The notes under the pieces are model-generated. The model saw only the letters and a list, made by a program, of their open reading frames with translations, did not search any database and had not been told where the DNA came from. DNA of 64,000 bases from Verrucomicrobiia bacterium (GTDB lineage: Bacteria; Verrucomicrobiota; Verrucomicrobiia; Limisphaerales; CAIMTB01): positions 1-64,000 of the forward strand of contig JAHCBA010000007.1 of NCBI GenBank assembly GCA_019634625.1, written 5' to 3'. Shown here piece after piece: positions 27,287 through 36,532 of this stretch (position 1 is its first letter; every line of letters starts with the position of its first letter). The position numbers and the translations under genes were made by a program.

Positions 27287-27946
27287 ATGTGGTCGGAGTT
27301 GCACCCGCAGGGGAGGCAACGGTACACGTCGTGCATGCGTGCCGCCGCGACGCTTGCCCCGGTTTCGTGGGACCGCATGCTTCGCGCCGTGGAAAAGGTC
27401 CGCGACCGTCTGCTGCGAGCCGCCCGGGCCCTCGAGGCTGGCGGCGTCCCCTATGCGGTCGCTGGCGGCAACGCGGTGGCGGCCTGGGTTTCGCGTGTCG
27501 ATGAAGCTGCGGTTCGCAACACCCGCGATGTGGACATTCTGCTTCGCCGATCGGACCTGGCGAAGGCGCAACAGGCCCTTGAAGCCGCCGGGTTCGTGTA
27601 CCGGCGGGTGGCCAGTCCCGGTCAACCCGCCGGACTCGACGTCTTTCTGGACGGCCCCGGCGCCAGCGTCCGCGATGCGCTGCACATCGTCTTTGCCGGG
27701 GAGAAGGTGCGATCCGAAAGCGTCGCGGCGTCGCCGGACGTGACCGAATCCGAATCCGCCGGCGCCTTCCGGGTGGTCACCCTGGAGGGGTTGGTGTGCA
27801 TGAAGCTCGCGGCATGGCGTGACAAGGATCGCACCCACCTCCGCGATCTGATCGAGGTGGGGTTGATCACCGCCGAGTGGCCGGGGCGCCTGCCCGGGGA
27901 ACTGGGGTCACGACTCCAGGCCCTGCTGGACAGTCCCGGGGGGTGA
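27287..27946 (+). CDS. Nucleotidyltransferase-fold protein (MNT/AbiEii-like)
   Basis: The protein is 219 residues from the ATG at 27287, preceded by GAGGGGAGGGGC as a possible ribosome-binding site. The centre reads YAVAGGNAVAAWV and later NTRDVDILLRR, which together give the GG...D-x-D active-site pattern of the polymerase-beta nucleotidyltransferase fold. The C-terminal part (LEGLVCMKLAAWRDKDRTHL) resembles AbiEii and related proteins, which have the Lys/Arg...D pattern after the fold. No antitoxin-like partner gene is adjacent, so calling it a toxin would be speculation. A composite repeat sits directly upstream and another directly downstream. Confidence 0.75.
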   Translation: MWSELHPQGRQRYTSCMRAAATLAPVSWDRMLRAVEKVRDRLLRAARALEAGGVPYAVAGGNAVAAWVSRVDEAAVRNTRDVDILLRRSDLAKAQQALEAAGFVYRRVASPGQPAGLDVFLDGPGASVRDALHIVFAGEKVRSESVAASPDVTESESAGAFRVVTLEGLVCMKLAAWRDKDRTHLRDLIEVGLITAEWPGRLPGELGSRLQALLDSPGG

Positions 27947-28044
27947 CGGGTGGGATTCCCCGATCCCATCCGCCCTTGCCGCTCGGTGCACCGGGCGAGC
28001 GACACGACCTGGAATGCGTCTTGGAAGGGCATGGGGGAGTTTGA

Positions 28045-28245
28045 AGGTCCGATTCCGATTCCGATCACGATCACGATCACGATCACGATCACGATCACGA
28101 TCACGATCACGATTTCGATTTCGATTTCGATGGAAAGGGCCGGGTTCCACGAGGCCGCAACGGTGTGGAGCGTTGGATCGAGGACTCGCGGAGCTCGTCC
28201 CTCCGATGGGCTGCCTCCTCACCCACAACTCCGGGATGCACCGTG
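28045..28245. repeat. Hexamer array F (GATCAC/GATTTC) with dispersed module
   Basis: Array F (about 28050-28130) starts with GATTCC units, continues with about eight GATCAC units, and ends with three GATTTC units. It is followed by a partial module with GGTTCCACGAGGCCGCAACG, GACTCGCGGAGCTCGTCCCT and the terminal AACTCCGGGATGCACC arm. It fills the gap between the convergent nucleotidyltransferase-like and aldehyde dehydrogenase genes. Confidence 0.92.
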
Positions 28246-28248
28246 GGG

Positions 28249-29661
28249 TTACCAGGGGAGGGAGAAGGTCTTGACGGTGGTCATGGATTTGATGGCTTCG
28301 ATGACGCCTTCCTTGATGCCGAGGCCGCTGTCCTTGATGCCGCCGAAGGGGCTGTTTTCGACGCGGTACCCGGGGACCTCGTTGATGTTGACGGCGCCGG
28401 TGCGGAGGCGGCGGACACATTCGAGGGCCCGGTTGAGGTCGGTGGTGACCACGCCGGAGGAGAGGCCGTAGGCGGTGGAATTGGCGTAGGCGATGGCGTC
28501 ATCGAGGTTGCGGACCGGGACGATGGGGGCGAGAGGGCCGAAGGATTCCTTGACCACGACTTCGGCGTCGCGGGGGACGTCGCCGATGACGGTGGGGGCA
28601 AGGAGGGCGCCCTGCCGGGTGCCGCCAAGGAGGACCTTGGCGCCCTGGGCGACGGCCTTCTTGACGCGCTGTTCGAGTTCGATGGCGGCGGCTTCGTCGA
28701 TGACGGTGCCGACGCGGGTGTCGTCATCGAAGGGATCGCCGCCGGGATATTCCTTGGCCTTGTCAAGGAAGCGTTCGGTGAAGCGCTCGACGATGCCCTC
28801 CTCGACGAGGATGCGTTTCACGGCGGTGCAGCGCTGGCCGGAATTGCGGAAGGACCCTTCGGCGGCGAGGTACACGGCGAGGTTGAGGTCGGCATCATCG
28901 AGGACGATGAGGGGATCGTTGCCGCCGAGTTCGAGGACGAGGCGTTTGTAGCCGGCGGTGGCGGCGATGTGTTTCCCGACGGTTTCGCCGCCGGTGAAGG
29001 TGACGAGTTCGACGCGGGGATCGCGGACCAGGGGATCGGCGACGTTGGCGGGGGACCCGACGAGGACGGAGAGGAGGCGTCCGGGGAGGCCGGCTTCGTA
29101 GAGGAGTTCGACGAAGCGGACGGCGCAGAGGGGGACCTTGCTGGCGGGTTTGAGGATGACGGGGGCGCCGGCGGCGATGGCGGGGGCGACCTTGTGGGCG
29201 ACCTGGTTGAGGGGGTGGTTGAAGGGGGTGATGGCGGCGACGAGGGAGAGGGGTTCGCGGAAGGTGAAGATCTTGCGCGCCTTGCCCTGGGGGGAGATGT
29301 CGCCGGAGAAGATCTGTCCGTCATCGCGGAGGGCTTCGGCGGCGGAGAGGCGGAGGACATCGGAGACGCGGCCGACCTCGTAGCGGGTTTCGCGGAGGCA
29401 GAGGCCGGATTCGCCGGTGATGAGGCGGGCGAACTCCTCGCGTCGTTCCTCGAGCAGACGGCGGGTTTTGTCGAGGACCTCGGCGCGCTGGAACCGGGTG
29501 AGGGGTTCGCCCGGGACGAGGGCGGCCTGGATGGCGGCTTCGACGTGTTCGGGTCCGGCGGTGGTGACGGTGCCGGTGAGGCGGCCGTCGTAGGGGCAGC
29601 GGATCTCGAGGGTGGGGGTGGCTTCGATCTTCTTGCCGGCGAGGTAGGAGGTCAGGTTCAT
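28249..29661 (-). CDS. NAD(P)-dependent aldehyde dehydrogenase (PhnY/GAPN-like)
   Basis: About 470 residues from the MNLTSYLAGKK start. Catalytic cysteine lies in NSGQRCTAVKRI and the glutamate in LVLELGGNDP; the cofactor region includes TPFNHPLNQVAHKVAPA and TFTGGETVGKHIA. The NSGQRCTAVKR context is typical of phosphonoacetaldehyde dehydrogenase and non-phosphorylating glyceraldehyde-3-phosphate dehydrogenase, so it oxidises a small phosphorylated or phosphono aldehyde or a related substrate. No phosphonate genes surround it, so the substrate is left open. The next upstream gene, on the same strand, is a secreted fusion protein 26 bases away. Confidence 0.9.
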   Translation of the reverse strand: MNLTSYLAGKKIEATPTLEIRCPYDGRLTGTVTTAGPEHVEAAIQAALVPGEPLTRFQRAEVLDKTRRLLEERREEFARLITGESGLCLRETRYEVGRVSDVLRLSAAEALRDDGQIFSGDISPQGKARKIFTFREPLSLVAAITPFNHPLNQVAHKVAPAIAAGAPVILKPASKVPLCAVRFVELLYEAGLPGRLLSVLVGSPANVADPLVRDPRVELVTFTGGETVGKHIAATAGYKRLVLELGGNDPLIVLDDADLNLAVYLAAEGSFRNSGQRCTAVKRILVEEGIVERFTERFLDKAKEYPGGDPFDDDTRVGTVIDEAAAIELEQRVKKAVAQGAKVLLGGTRQGALLAPTVIGDVPRDAEVVVKESFGPLAPIVPVRNLDDAIAYANSTAYGLSSGVVTTDLNRALECVRRLRTGAVNINEVPGYRVENSPFGGIKDSGLGIKEGVIEAIKSMTTVKTFSLPW

Positions 29662-29687
29662 CGTTAAGGGAATCGAGGTGACGGAAA

Positions 29688-32645
29688 TCAGCGGCGGGCG
29701 AGGTCGCGCGGCAGGTAGCCGACGGACGTCTGGATGGCGTGGGTGCAGGAGCAGCCGGCGCTGCTTTCGGGGGCGAGGAGCATGCCGCCGGCGGGGATGA
29801 GCCCGAGCCAGCAGCCGCCGCGGATGCCCTGGAACTGGGAACGACGGTCCGAGGCGAGGTCCCACATGCCGTGGAAATAGTGCCGGAAGAAGAGGGCATG
29901 GCGCCCGGCGGACATGGTGCCGCAACCGCGTCGTTCGGGGAGATCGGTGCGGAGGGTTTCGCCGGTGGCGAGATCGAAGGAGCGCTGGTCGGAGTAGAAG
30001 ACGCCATCGACGACCACGGGATGCTGGAGATGGCCGCTGTGGTGGCCCTTGTCCTCCTTGTGGCTCCTGGACCAGAGCTTCTGACCGCCGGCGGCCAGGG
30101 GGTCCACGTCGCCCGGCGGGTCGGCCGGGGACGGGGCATGAAAGGCGTGGGTGTGGAAGTGCTTGTTCCGGTCGGTGCCGGTGGCGACGAGGGTGTTCCG
30201 GCTATAGACCAGGTAGGTCATGAAGTGGAGGTCGGAGAAGTCGTGTTCCTGCGACCAGAGGGTGCGGCCGGAGCGGAGATCGAGGGCGACGAGGTGCTGG
30301 TCGGTGAGGAGTTCGGGGGCGAGGCGGCCGGTGGGGGCGGCCATGGCCGCGGGGTTGCGGCTCTCGATGAAGAAGATCATGTCGTCGCCGACGGTGATCG
30401 TTGAATTGAGGATCACACCGCCGCGGTAGGTCCAGCGGGGGGTGCCGTCCTCGATGTTCAGTCCGAAGAGCGTCTCGCTGGTGACCCGGCTGATCTGGCC
30501 GGCGTGATCGTCCTCGAACCATTCGCCGTCGTCGCCGAGGTAGCGCGATTCCGGCTTGACGCGGCTTCCGATGAGGAGCCGGTCCTGGACGGAGAGGAAG
30601 CCCCAGTCGGCGGGCGGGGCAGCGGGGGCAGAGGGGAGTTCGTAGCGCTGGACGCGGACGCCGGTCTGGCCCTCGAAGGCGAGGCAGTAGCGGCTGTGGG
30701 CGATGTAGAGGCGCCGGGCGTCGGCGGCCATGTTGGAACCGTCGCGGGGGACGTTGGCACGGCGGACTTCGGGGGCGGCAACGGTCCAGAGAACGGCCCC
30801 GTTGTAGGCGTCGAGGCCGAAGAGGACGCGGTCGCCCTGGATGTAGAGGCGGCCATTGACGGAGAGGGGGGCGGGATTGCGGGGACCGCGATCGGGCATG
30901 GGGCGCGGGCCGGGATCGCCCCACCAGGAGACCTGGAGGTCGCCTTTGACGTGTTCGTCGAGGCTGGAGGAGGTGTTGTCGGCGGCGCCGTACTGGTGGC
31001 TCCAGTCACCGACGCCCGGGAGGGGTTGCCGTTGGTACCGGACCCAGAGGCCGTCGCGGGTGTCCAGCCGGGCGCCGGCGAGGTCCGATCCGGAGAGCCA
31101 GGCGGACCAGGGTTCCGGGTTCCGTTCGGAGGCGAAGCCGGTGGCCGGGGAACCGAGGAGGAGGACCCCTCCGGTGGGTCGGAGCAGGCGATGGATTTCG
31201 GCGGCGGACCAGGGAGGCGGGGTGGCGGTGTGGAGGGCGGATTCCGAGAGGACGAGGTTGGCGAGAAAGGCGCCGTAGGGGAGTTCGCCGCCGGCGGGGA
31301 GATGCTGGACACTGGCGCGGACGCCGTGGACGCCGGCCTGGTCGAGGAGGCGCCGGCAGGCCTGGACGCGAGCGGGATCGGGTTCGACCACGAGGACCTT
31401 GAAGTCGCTTTGGCGGACGATCTCGAGGGCGAGGTGGCCGTCCCGGGCGCCGAGAATGAGGCACCAGCCCTGGCGGACACCGGCCCGGGCGAGGAGATCG
31501 CGGGCCAGTTCCTCGTGGCGCGAATCCGGGGAGGCGACCGTCGCGGCCTGGGGCGGAACGGCGGCGGGCGCGTAGTGGAAGGACGAATCGAAATCGTAAC
31601 GGCGGCTGAGGAGCGGGCGGCCGGATTGAGTGGGACCGACGAGGCGGAGGAAGAACTCCGTGTTGCGGGGGAGATGATCGAGGGTGACGGCGTGGCGCCG
31701 GGTCGGTGCGGGCTGTTCGACGACGCGGGTGGGGCCACCGGCGGCGGGGGTGCATTCGAGGCGGGACGGCATGGGCTCATCCGTCTCCCAGGTCACCAGG
31801 ACGGTGGTGCGATCCACCCAGTCGATGAAGGGACCGTAGGAGGGGGCGAGGTGGATCGGGAGCGGGGCGGGTGCGGGGAACTCCGGGCTGCGACGGGAGT
31901 GGCGTTGGGCGACTTCGTCGGGGGCGAGGGCGCGTTGGAAAACGCGGACCTCGTTCAGGGCTCCGCGAAGCTGGTGACGCGCGGTCCCCTCGACCAGCGA
32001 CCCGATGAGGATGGGTCCTTCGGTGGGGTAAAGGATCTGGCCGGGCGGATGGGAACGTTGGGCGACGGGGCGGCCGTTGACGAAGAGGCGCTGGGTCCGG
32101 CCGTCGCAGGTGCCGACCACGTGGTGCCAATGACCGGGCTGGAGGGGTTGATCCGAAATGAGCGGTTCGGGCGCGGGAACGGCCTCGGTCGAGACCGTCC
32201 AGGTGAAGCGGCCCTCGTGGACGGCGAGAAGGACGCCGCGCCAGTCGGGGCCGGTTCCGTGCGCGATGGCGAACAGTCCGGCGCGGGGCGACACCGGATC
32301 GGGATCGGGTCGGACCCAGGTTTCGACCGTAATGGCCTGGCGTGGAAGCGGAACACGGTCCGGGGAGGGCGCGACGAGGATTTGTTCGTCGAGGCCGGAC
32401 AGTTCGATCCGGGCGGGCGGCGGGTCGTCGGTGAACCGGTAGGCGCCGGACGGGGTGAGGTTGGGACCGCCGTGGGCGGCTTTGATGGAAGTGCCCTGGG
32501 TTCGGTGGGATGCGAATTCCCAATGGGCGATCAGGCCGGGTTCGGCGGCCGACGCGGAAGGGGTGGCAAAGGGAAGCGGCCCGAGGAGCGCGGCGGCGCC
32601 CAGGGCGATGACGCTGGCGAAGCGGGAACGGGGGGCGGGGTGCAT
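29688..32645 (-). CDS. Exported LamG - methyltransferase-like - PQQ-propeller fusion
   Basis: The 985-residue protein has a signal peptide (about 1-34, ending SASAAEP). A LamG domain follows at about 38-235 (ITVETWVRPDPDP, GHWHHVVGTCDG), then a fibronectin-like segment (about 265-355). A region at about 373-540 has a class I methyltransferase layout (WCLILGARDGHLALEI, then VLVVEPDPARVQACRRLL). The rest is a PQQ-type propeller with LFGLDAYNGAVLWTV, LFGLNIEDGTPRWTY and LVALDLRSGRTLWSQ blades. Its ATG overlaps the stop of the upstream PQQ gene by one base, so the two are co-translated. A methyltransferase fold outside the cytoplasm would lack SAM, so a binding or decayed role is inferred. Confidence 0.8.
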   Translation of the reverse strand: MHPAPRSRFASVIALGAAALLGPLPFATPSASAAEPGLIAHWEFASHRTQGTSIKAAHGGPNLTPSGAYRFTDDPPPARIELSGLDEQILVAPSPDRVPLPRQAITVETWVRPDPDPVSPRAGLFAIAHGTGPDWRGVLLAVHEGRFTWTVSTEAVPAPEPLISDQPLQPGHWHHVVGTCDGRTQRLFVNGRPVAQRSHPPGQILYPTEGPILIGSLVEGTARHQLRGALNEVRVFQRALAPDEVAQRHSRRSPEFPAPAPLPIHLAPSYGPFIDWVDRTTVLVTWETDEPMPSRLECTPAAGGPTRVVEQPAPTRRHAVTLDHLPRNTEFFLRLVGPTQSGRPLLSRRYDFDSSFHYAPAAVPPQAATVASPDSRHEELARDLLARAGVRQGWCLILGARDGHLALEIVRQSDFKVLVVEPDPARVQACRRLLDQAGVHGVRASVQHLPAGGELPYGAFLANLVLSESALHTATPPPWSAAEIHRLLRPTGGVLLLGSPATGFASERNPEPWSAWLSGSDLAGARLDTRDGLWVRYQRQPLPGVGDWSHQYGAADNTSSSLDEHVKGDLQVSWWGDPGPRPMPDRGPRNPAPLSVNGRLYIQGDRVLFGLDAYNGAVLWTVAAPEVRRANVPRDGSNMAADARRLYIAHSRYCLAFEGQTGVRVQRYELPSAPAAPPADWGFLSVQDRLLIGSRVKPESRYLGDDGEWFEDDHAGQISRVTSETLFGLNIEDGTPRWTYRGGVILNSTITVGDDMIFFIESRNPAAMAAPTGRLAPELLTDQHLVALDLRSGRTLWSQEHDFSDLHFMTYLVYSRNTLVATGTDRNKHFHTHAFHAPSPADPPGDVDPLAAGGQKLWSRSHKEDKGHHSGHLQHPVVVDGVFYSDQRSFDLATGETLRTDLPERRGCGTMSAGRHALFFRHYFHGMWDLASDRRSQFQGIRGGCWLGLIPAGGMLLAPESSAGCSCTHAIQTSVGYLPRDLARR

Positions 32646-34123
32646 CAGCGGATCTCCGGTTGGGGGTGGGAAAGGGCGGCCTGACGGGGGGCGGCCCGGA
32701 GGCAGTGGATGACGCCTTCGTCGGTGCTGACGAAGAGCGTGCCGCGGACGGCGGCGAGGCCGTAGGCATTGCCGGCGACGGGATGGCGCCAGCGGACGGA
32801 ACCGCGTTCGGTGTCGAAGACGGCCACCTCGCCGTCGCCACCGGCGACGAGGGAATCGCCGGCGAGGATGAGTTCGAGGGGATGCCCGCAGGGGGAGCGC
32901 CAGAGCACGCAGGTCTCGAGGGCGGCGGTGGCGGCGTCGAGCTGGAGTCCGATCCCGGTGAGCTGATCCTTGATGCGCTCCTGGGCGGCGGTGGTGTCCT
33001 CCTCCTTGCGGGCGAGGTCGCGGAGTTCACGGGCGAGGCGGCTCTGGCGGGAGGCGAGTTCGCGGCGCTGCCGGGAGAGGTCGAGGTAACGGGCGCGATC
33101 GAGGGCGGACAGTTCGGTGTCGGAATGGAGGTAGGACCGGGTGGGGGTGACGATCATGTGGTTGCCCTGGAAGCTGGCGAGCTGGTCCTTCTGCCCCTCT
33201 TCGACCGCGCCGAGCTGGCCGGTCTTGCCGGGGCCGAAGACGAGGAGATCGCCGGTGAGGAGGGCGTAGGTGCCGCCGGCGCCCTCGACCACCTGAAGGC
33301 GGGTGCCGTCGGCGAGATTGCAGACGACGGGGTTGTTGCGGCCCGAGGGAACGTAGAGACGGGTGGCGGAGGCGAGGAGATAGCCCTGGGCGGGGAGATC
33401 GTCCTGGACCTGGCGCCAGCGGACCGCGCCGGTGTCGGCGTCGAGGGCGACGAGGTGGACGCCTTCCGACGGGAACATCCCGGCGGTGGTGTAGGCGAGT
33501 CCGTCGCGGACGAGGACCGAGGAACGGACGGGCCAGTTGGAGATGATGCGGCCGTTGCCGGGGATGCGGCGGTCGGAATCGACCGGGCGCCGGCTCCAGA
33601 CGAGATCCCCTGTGGCGGCGTCGAGGCAGTACACGACGCCATCGTCGGAGCCGACGTAGAGGCGGGATCCGACGACGGTGGGGGCGAGGCGGACGGGGCC
33701 TTCGGTGTAGAAGGACCAGAGTTCGCGTCCGGATTCGGCATCGAGGCAATAGACCTTGTCGTCGGCGGAGGAGCCGAAGAAGAGGCGACCCCCGGCGATG
33801 ACGGTGTGGAAGGCGCGATCGAAGATCTGCCGGGGTTTGAGGTTATAGACCTTGTTCCAGCCGTCCCACTTGGCCTCGCCCTGCCAGGCGGGCTGGGGGG
33901 GATGGATGGATCGCCAGGTCCAGGCCTCGATGACGCGATCGGGGAGCGGATCGGGCGAGACCCCGCCGCGGGCGTCGTTGGCGCGGTAGGTGGGCCAGTC
34001 CCCGAATGCCGCCGTGGTGCCGGCGAGGAGCGGGAGGCAAACCAGGGGCAGGAGCGAGGCCAGGCGTCGGGGGCGACGAGGCGGCGATCGGAGGGGGAGA
34101 GGAGGCGGGGCGGAGGGAATCAT
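32645..34123 (-). CDS. Exported PQQ-type beta-propeller protein
   Basis: The 492-residue protein has a signal peptide with an arginine-rich front (about 1-40). PQQ-like blades follow, recognisable from VYCLDAESGRELWSFYTEG and VYCLDAATGDLVWSRRPVD. A helical insertion at about 330-395 (LDLSRQRRELASRQSRLARE) is a probable coiled coil. There is no dehydrogenase active-site motif, so it is more likely a binding or scaffold propeller (BamB-like fold) than a quinoprotein dehydrogenase. It overlaps the downstream LamG-PQQ fusion by one base (TGATG), and the ABC ATPase stop lies three bases upstream. Confidence 0.85.
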   Translation of the reverse strand: MIPSAPPPLPLRSPPRRPRRLASLLPLVCLPLLAGTTAAFGDWPTYRANDARGGVSPDPLPDRVIEAWTWRSIHPPQPAWQGEAKWDGWNKVYNLKPRQIFDRAFHTVIAGGRLFFGSSADDKVYCLDAESGRELWSFYTEGPVRLAPTVVGSRLYVGSDDGVVYCLDAATGDLVWSRRPVDSDRRIPGNGRIISNWPVRSSVLVRDGLAYTTAGMFPSEGVHLVALDADTGAVRWRQVQDDLPAQGYLLASATRLYVPSGRNNPVVCNLADGTRLQVVEGAGGTYALLTGDLLVFGPGKTGQLGAVEEGQKDQLASFQGNHMIVTPTRSYLHSDTELSALDRARYLDLSRQRRELASRQSRLARELRDLARKEEDTTAAQERIKDQLTGIGLQLDAATAALETCVLWRSPCGHPLELILAGDSLVAGGDGEVAVFDTERGSVRWRHPVAGNAYGLAAVRGTLFVSTDEGVIHCLRAAPRQAALSHPQPEIR

Positions 34124-34126
34124 GGT

Positions 34127-34822
34127 TCAAGGGGCGGGAGATGGAGGAACGGAAGGCGGTGGGTCGGGGAGAAGGCGGCCGGCGGCCAGTTGCAGGATGC
34201 GTTGGGCATGAGGGGCGGCATCGGGGCCATGGGTGACCACCATGACGGTTCCGCCCGAGCGGCGGAAGAGGGCGAGTTGACGGAAGACCTCGGCGGCGTT
34301 GTCGGGATCGAGGTTGCCGGTGGGTTCGTCGGCGAGGATGACGTCGGGTTGCTTGACGAGGGCACGGGCCAGGGCGACGCGCTGGCGTTCGCCGGCACTG
34401 AGGCCGCCGGGGAGATGATGGGCGCGGGACCCGAGGCCGAGCTGGTCCAGGAGCAGGTCGAGCCGCTGGCGGGCGGTGCGCGGGTGGGTGTCCGGAGGCA
34501 GCCCGGCGAGGATGTTGTGGCGGACGTCGAGGTAGGGGATGAGATGGAACAACTGGAACACAAATCCGATCCGGGTGGCGCGGAGACGGTTGCGCTGGGC
34601 GGGCGGCAGCGCGTAGAGGTCGTGTCCGTCGAGGAGGACGCGTCCCGAGGACGGGCGTTGCATGCCGCCGAGGGTGAGGAGGAGGGTGCTCTTGCCGCAA
34701 CCGGAGGGGCCCTTGACGGCGACGAACTCGCCGGGTTGGAGGGAGAACGAGACGTCGTCGAGGGCGTTGACGTCGCCCGCGGGGGCGCGGAAGCGGCGAT
34801 GAAGATGTTCGGCGACGATCAT
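34127..34822 (-). CDS. ABC transporter ATPase of the LolD/MacB type
   Basis: 231 residues from the MIVAEHLHRRF start (an in-frame ATG at 34837 is the alternative). Walker A reads GPSGCGKSTL, the signature LSAGERQRVALARAL, Walker B VILADEPTGNLDPD, and the switch histidine MVVTHGPDA. This is the standard form of ATPases serving FtsX-like permeases in lipoprotein release or MacB-type efflux. Its permease lies upstream at 35381-36532, separated by a 560-base repeat block, while the two propeller genes follow directly. Confidence 0.92.
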   Translation of the reverse strand: MIVAEHLHRRFRAPAGDVNALDDVSFSLQPGEFVAVKGPSGCGKSTLLLTLGGMQRPSSGRVLLDGHDLYALPPAQRNRLRATRIGFVFQLFHLIPYLDVRHNILAGLPPDTHPRTARQRLDLLLDQLGLGSRAHHLPGGLSAGERQRVALARALVKQPDVILADEPTGNLDPDNAAEVFRQLALFRRSGGTVMVVTHGPDAAPHAQRILQLAAGRLLPDPPPSVPPSPAP

Positions 34823-34865
34823 GGGCGGCGGGAGCATCTCAGGTTTCGTGCAGCAGTCCCCGCCC

Positions 34866-35345
<480 letters not shown>

Positions 35346-35380
35346 AGGGGTGCAGGGTCATGGGGAAGCGGTTCATCGGG

Positions 35381-36532
35381 TCAGTCGGCGCGGAGGGATT
35401 CGGCGGGGTCGCGGGTGATGGCGTGGAGGGTGGGGAGCAGGCTGGCCACGGCGGCGAAGAGCGGGGTGAGAAGGACCGCCCAGGCGAGGAGTTGCGGCTG
35501 CGGTTGCAGGGCGCGGGCGGTGACCTGGAAGATGTCAGGTCCGGCACGCAGGGCGATCCAGGTGCCGAGCCCGTATCCGGCCACGGCGGCGACGGCTCCG
35601 AGGAGGGCGGCCTTGCCGAGGAACAGCACGGCGATGCGGGTCGAGCCGTGGCCGAGCGCGCGCCAGAGTCCGATTTCCACGGTGCGTTCGCGGACGTTGA
35701 GCCAGGCCAGGAGGCCGAGCCAGCCGGCGCCGACGAGGAGGACGAGGGGGACGGAGAACCGGGCGTAGCGCTCGGCCATTTGCCGTTGGCGGGCCCGGGC
35801 ATCGGCGAGCGTGCGCAACTGGAGGACGCGCGCCTCGGGAAGGGCGGTTTCGAGGGCGTCGCGGAGCTGGGTGAGCGGGTCCTGGTCCTCGGTCAGGCAG
35901 AGACAATCGATGGCCTTGATCTCGTTGATCCGGTCCGGCTGGCCGAGCAGGGCCTGGACATCCGCGAGGGCGCCGTAGATGCGGATGTCCTCGTCGGTGC
36001 CGCTTTCGGAGAGGACGCGTTCGACCGTGAACTCGCGGTCGCCGAGTGGAACGGCATCGTGGCGGCGGAGGTTGAGCCGGGCGGCGATCTGATGGCCGAG
36101 GAAGAGCTGGCCCGGACGGATGCGGAAGCCCATGGGTTGCCTCGCCTCGCCGGGCGCGACGATCGTGTCGCCGATGCCGGTGAGGAGGACTTCACGGCCG
36201 CCCAGGGGGAACCGGCCTTCGAGGGCGGGGGTGAGGTGGTTGAAGGTGAGAAAGACGCCGTGCTGGTCGGCGAGGCGGCGGACGGTGTCGGCCGGCATGG
36301 TGCGATCCGAGAACCCGTGGGTCCAGAAGTGGTCCATGTCGGTCTCGCGCGGGATGATGCGGAGGTTGAAGCCGAGATCGCGCATGACCCGGCGGGTCTC
36401 GCGTTCGGCCGCCTCGGTGGTCATGCGGACGGCGATGAGGAGGGCCACGGCCATGGTGAGGCCGAGGACGCCGAGCAGGGCGTTGACGCGATGATGCCGC
36501 AGTTCGCGGAGGATGAGGGCGAGGGTGTTCAA
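35381..36532 (-). CDS. FtsX-like ABC transporter permease
   Basis: About 383 residues from a TTG start at 36532, chosen because TTGA overlaps the preceding gene's TGA. It also places LNTLALILRELRHHRVNALL, the normal cytoplasmic lead-in, at the N-terminus. Topology fits the MacB/FtsX class: one N-terminal helix (about 18-38), a large periplasmic domain, and three C-terminal helices. It ends TRDPAESLRAD, a typical FtsX-family tail. It pairs with the LolD-like ATPase downstream, although a repeat block separates the two genes. Confidence 0.88.
   Translation of the reverse strand: MNTLALILRELRHHRVNALLGVLGLTMAVALLIAVRMTTEAAERETRRVMRDLGFNLRIIPRETDMDHFWTHGFSDRTMPADTVRRLADQHGVFLTFNHLTPALEGRFPLGGREVLLTGIGDTIVAPGEARQPMGFRIRPGQLFLGHQIAARLNLRRHDAVPLGDREFTVERVLSESGTDEDIRIYGALADVQALLGQPDRINEIKAIDCLCLTEDQDPLTQLRDALETALPEARVLQLRTLADARARQRQMAERYARFSVPLVLLVGAGWLGLLAWLNVRERTVEIGLWRALGHGSTRIAVLFLGKAALLGAVAAVAGYGLGTWIALRAGPDIFQVTARALQPQPQLLAWAVLLTPLFAAVASLLPTLHAITRDPAESLRAD

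Noticed and set aside
28249-29925. Aldehyde dehydrogenase with an 88-residue N-terminal extension
   Set aside because: The extension is antisense/out of frame to the adjacent secreted fusion gene, and the family start MNLTSYLAGKK is at 29661.
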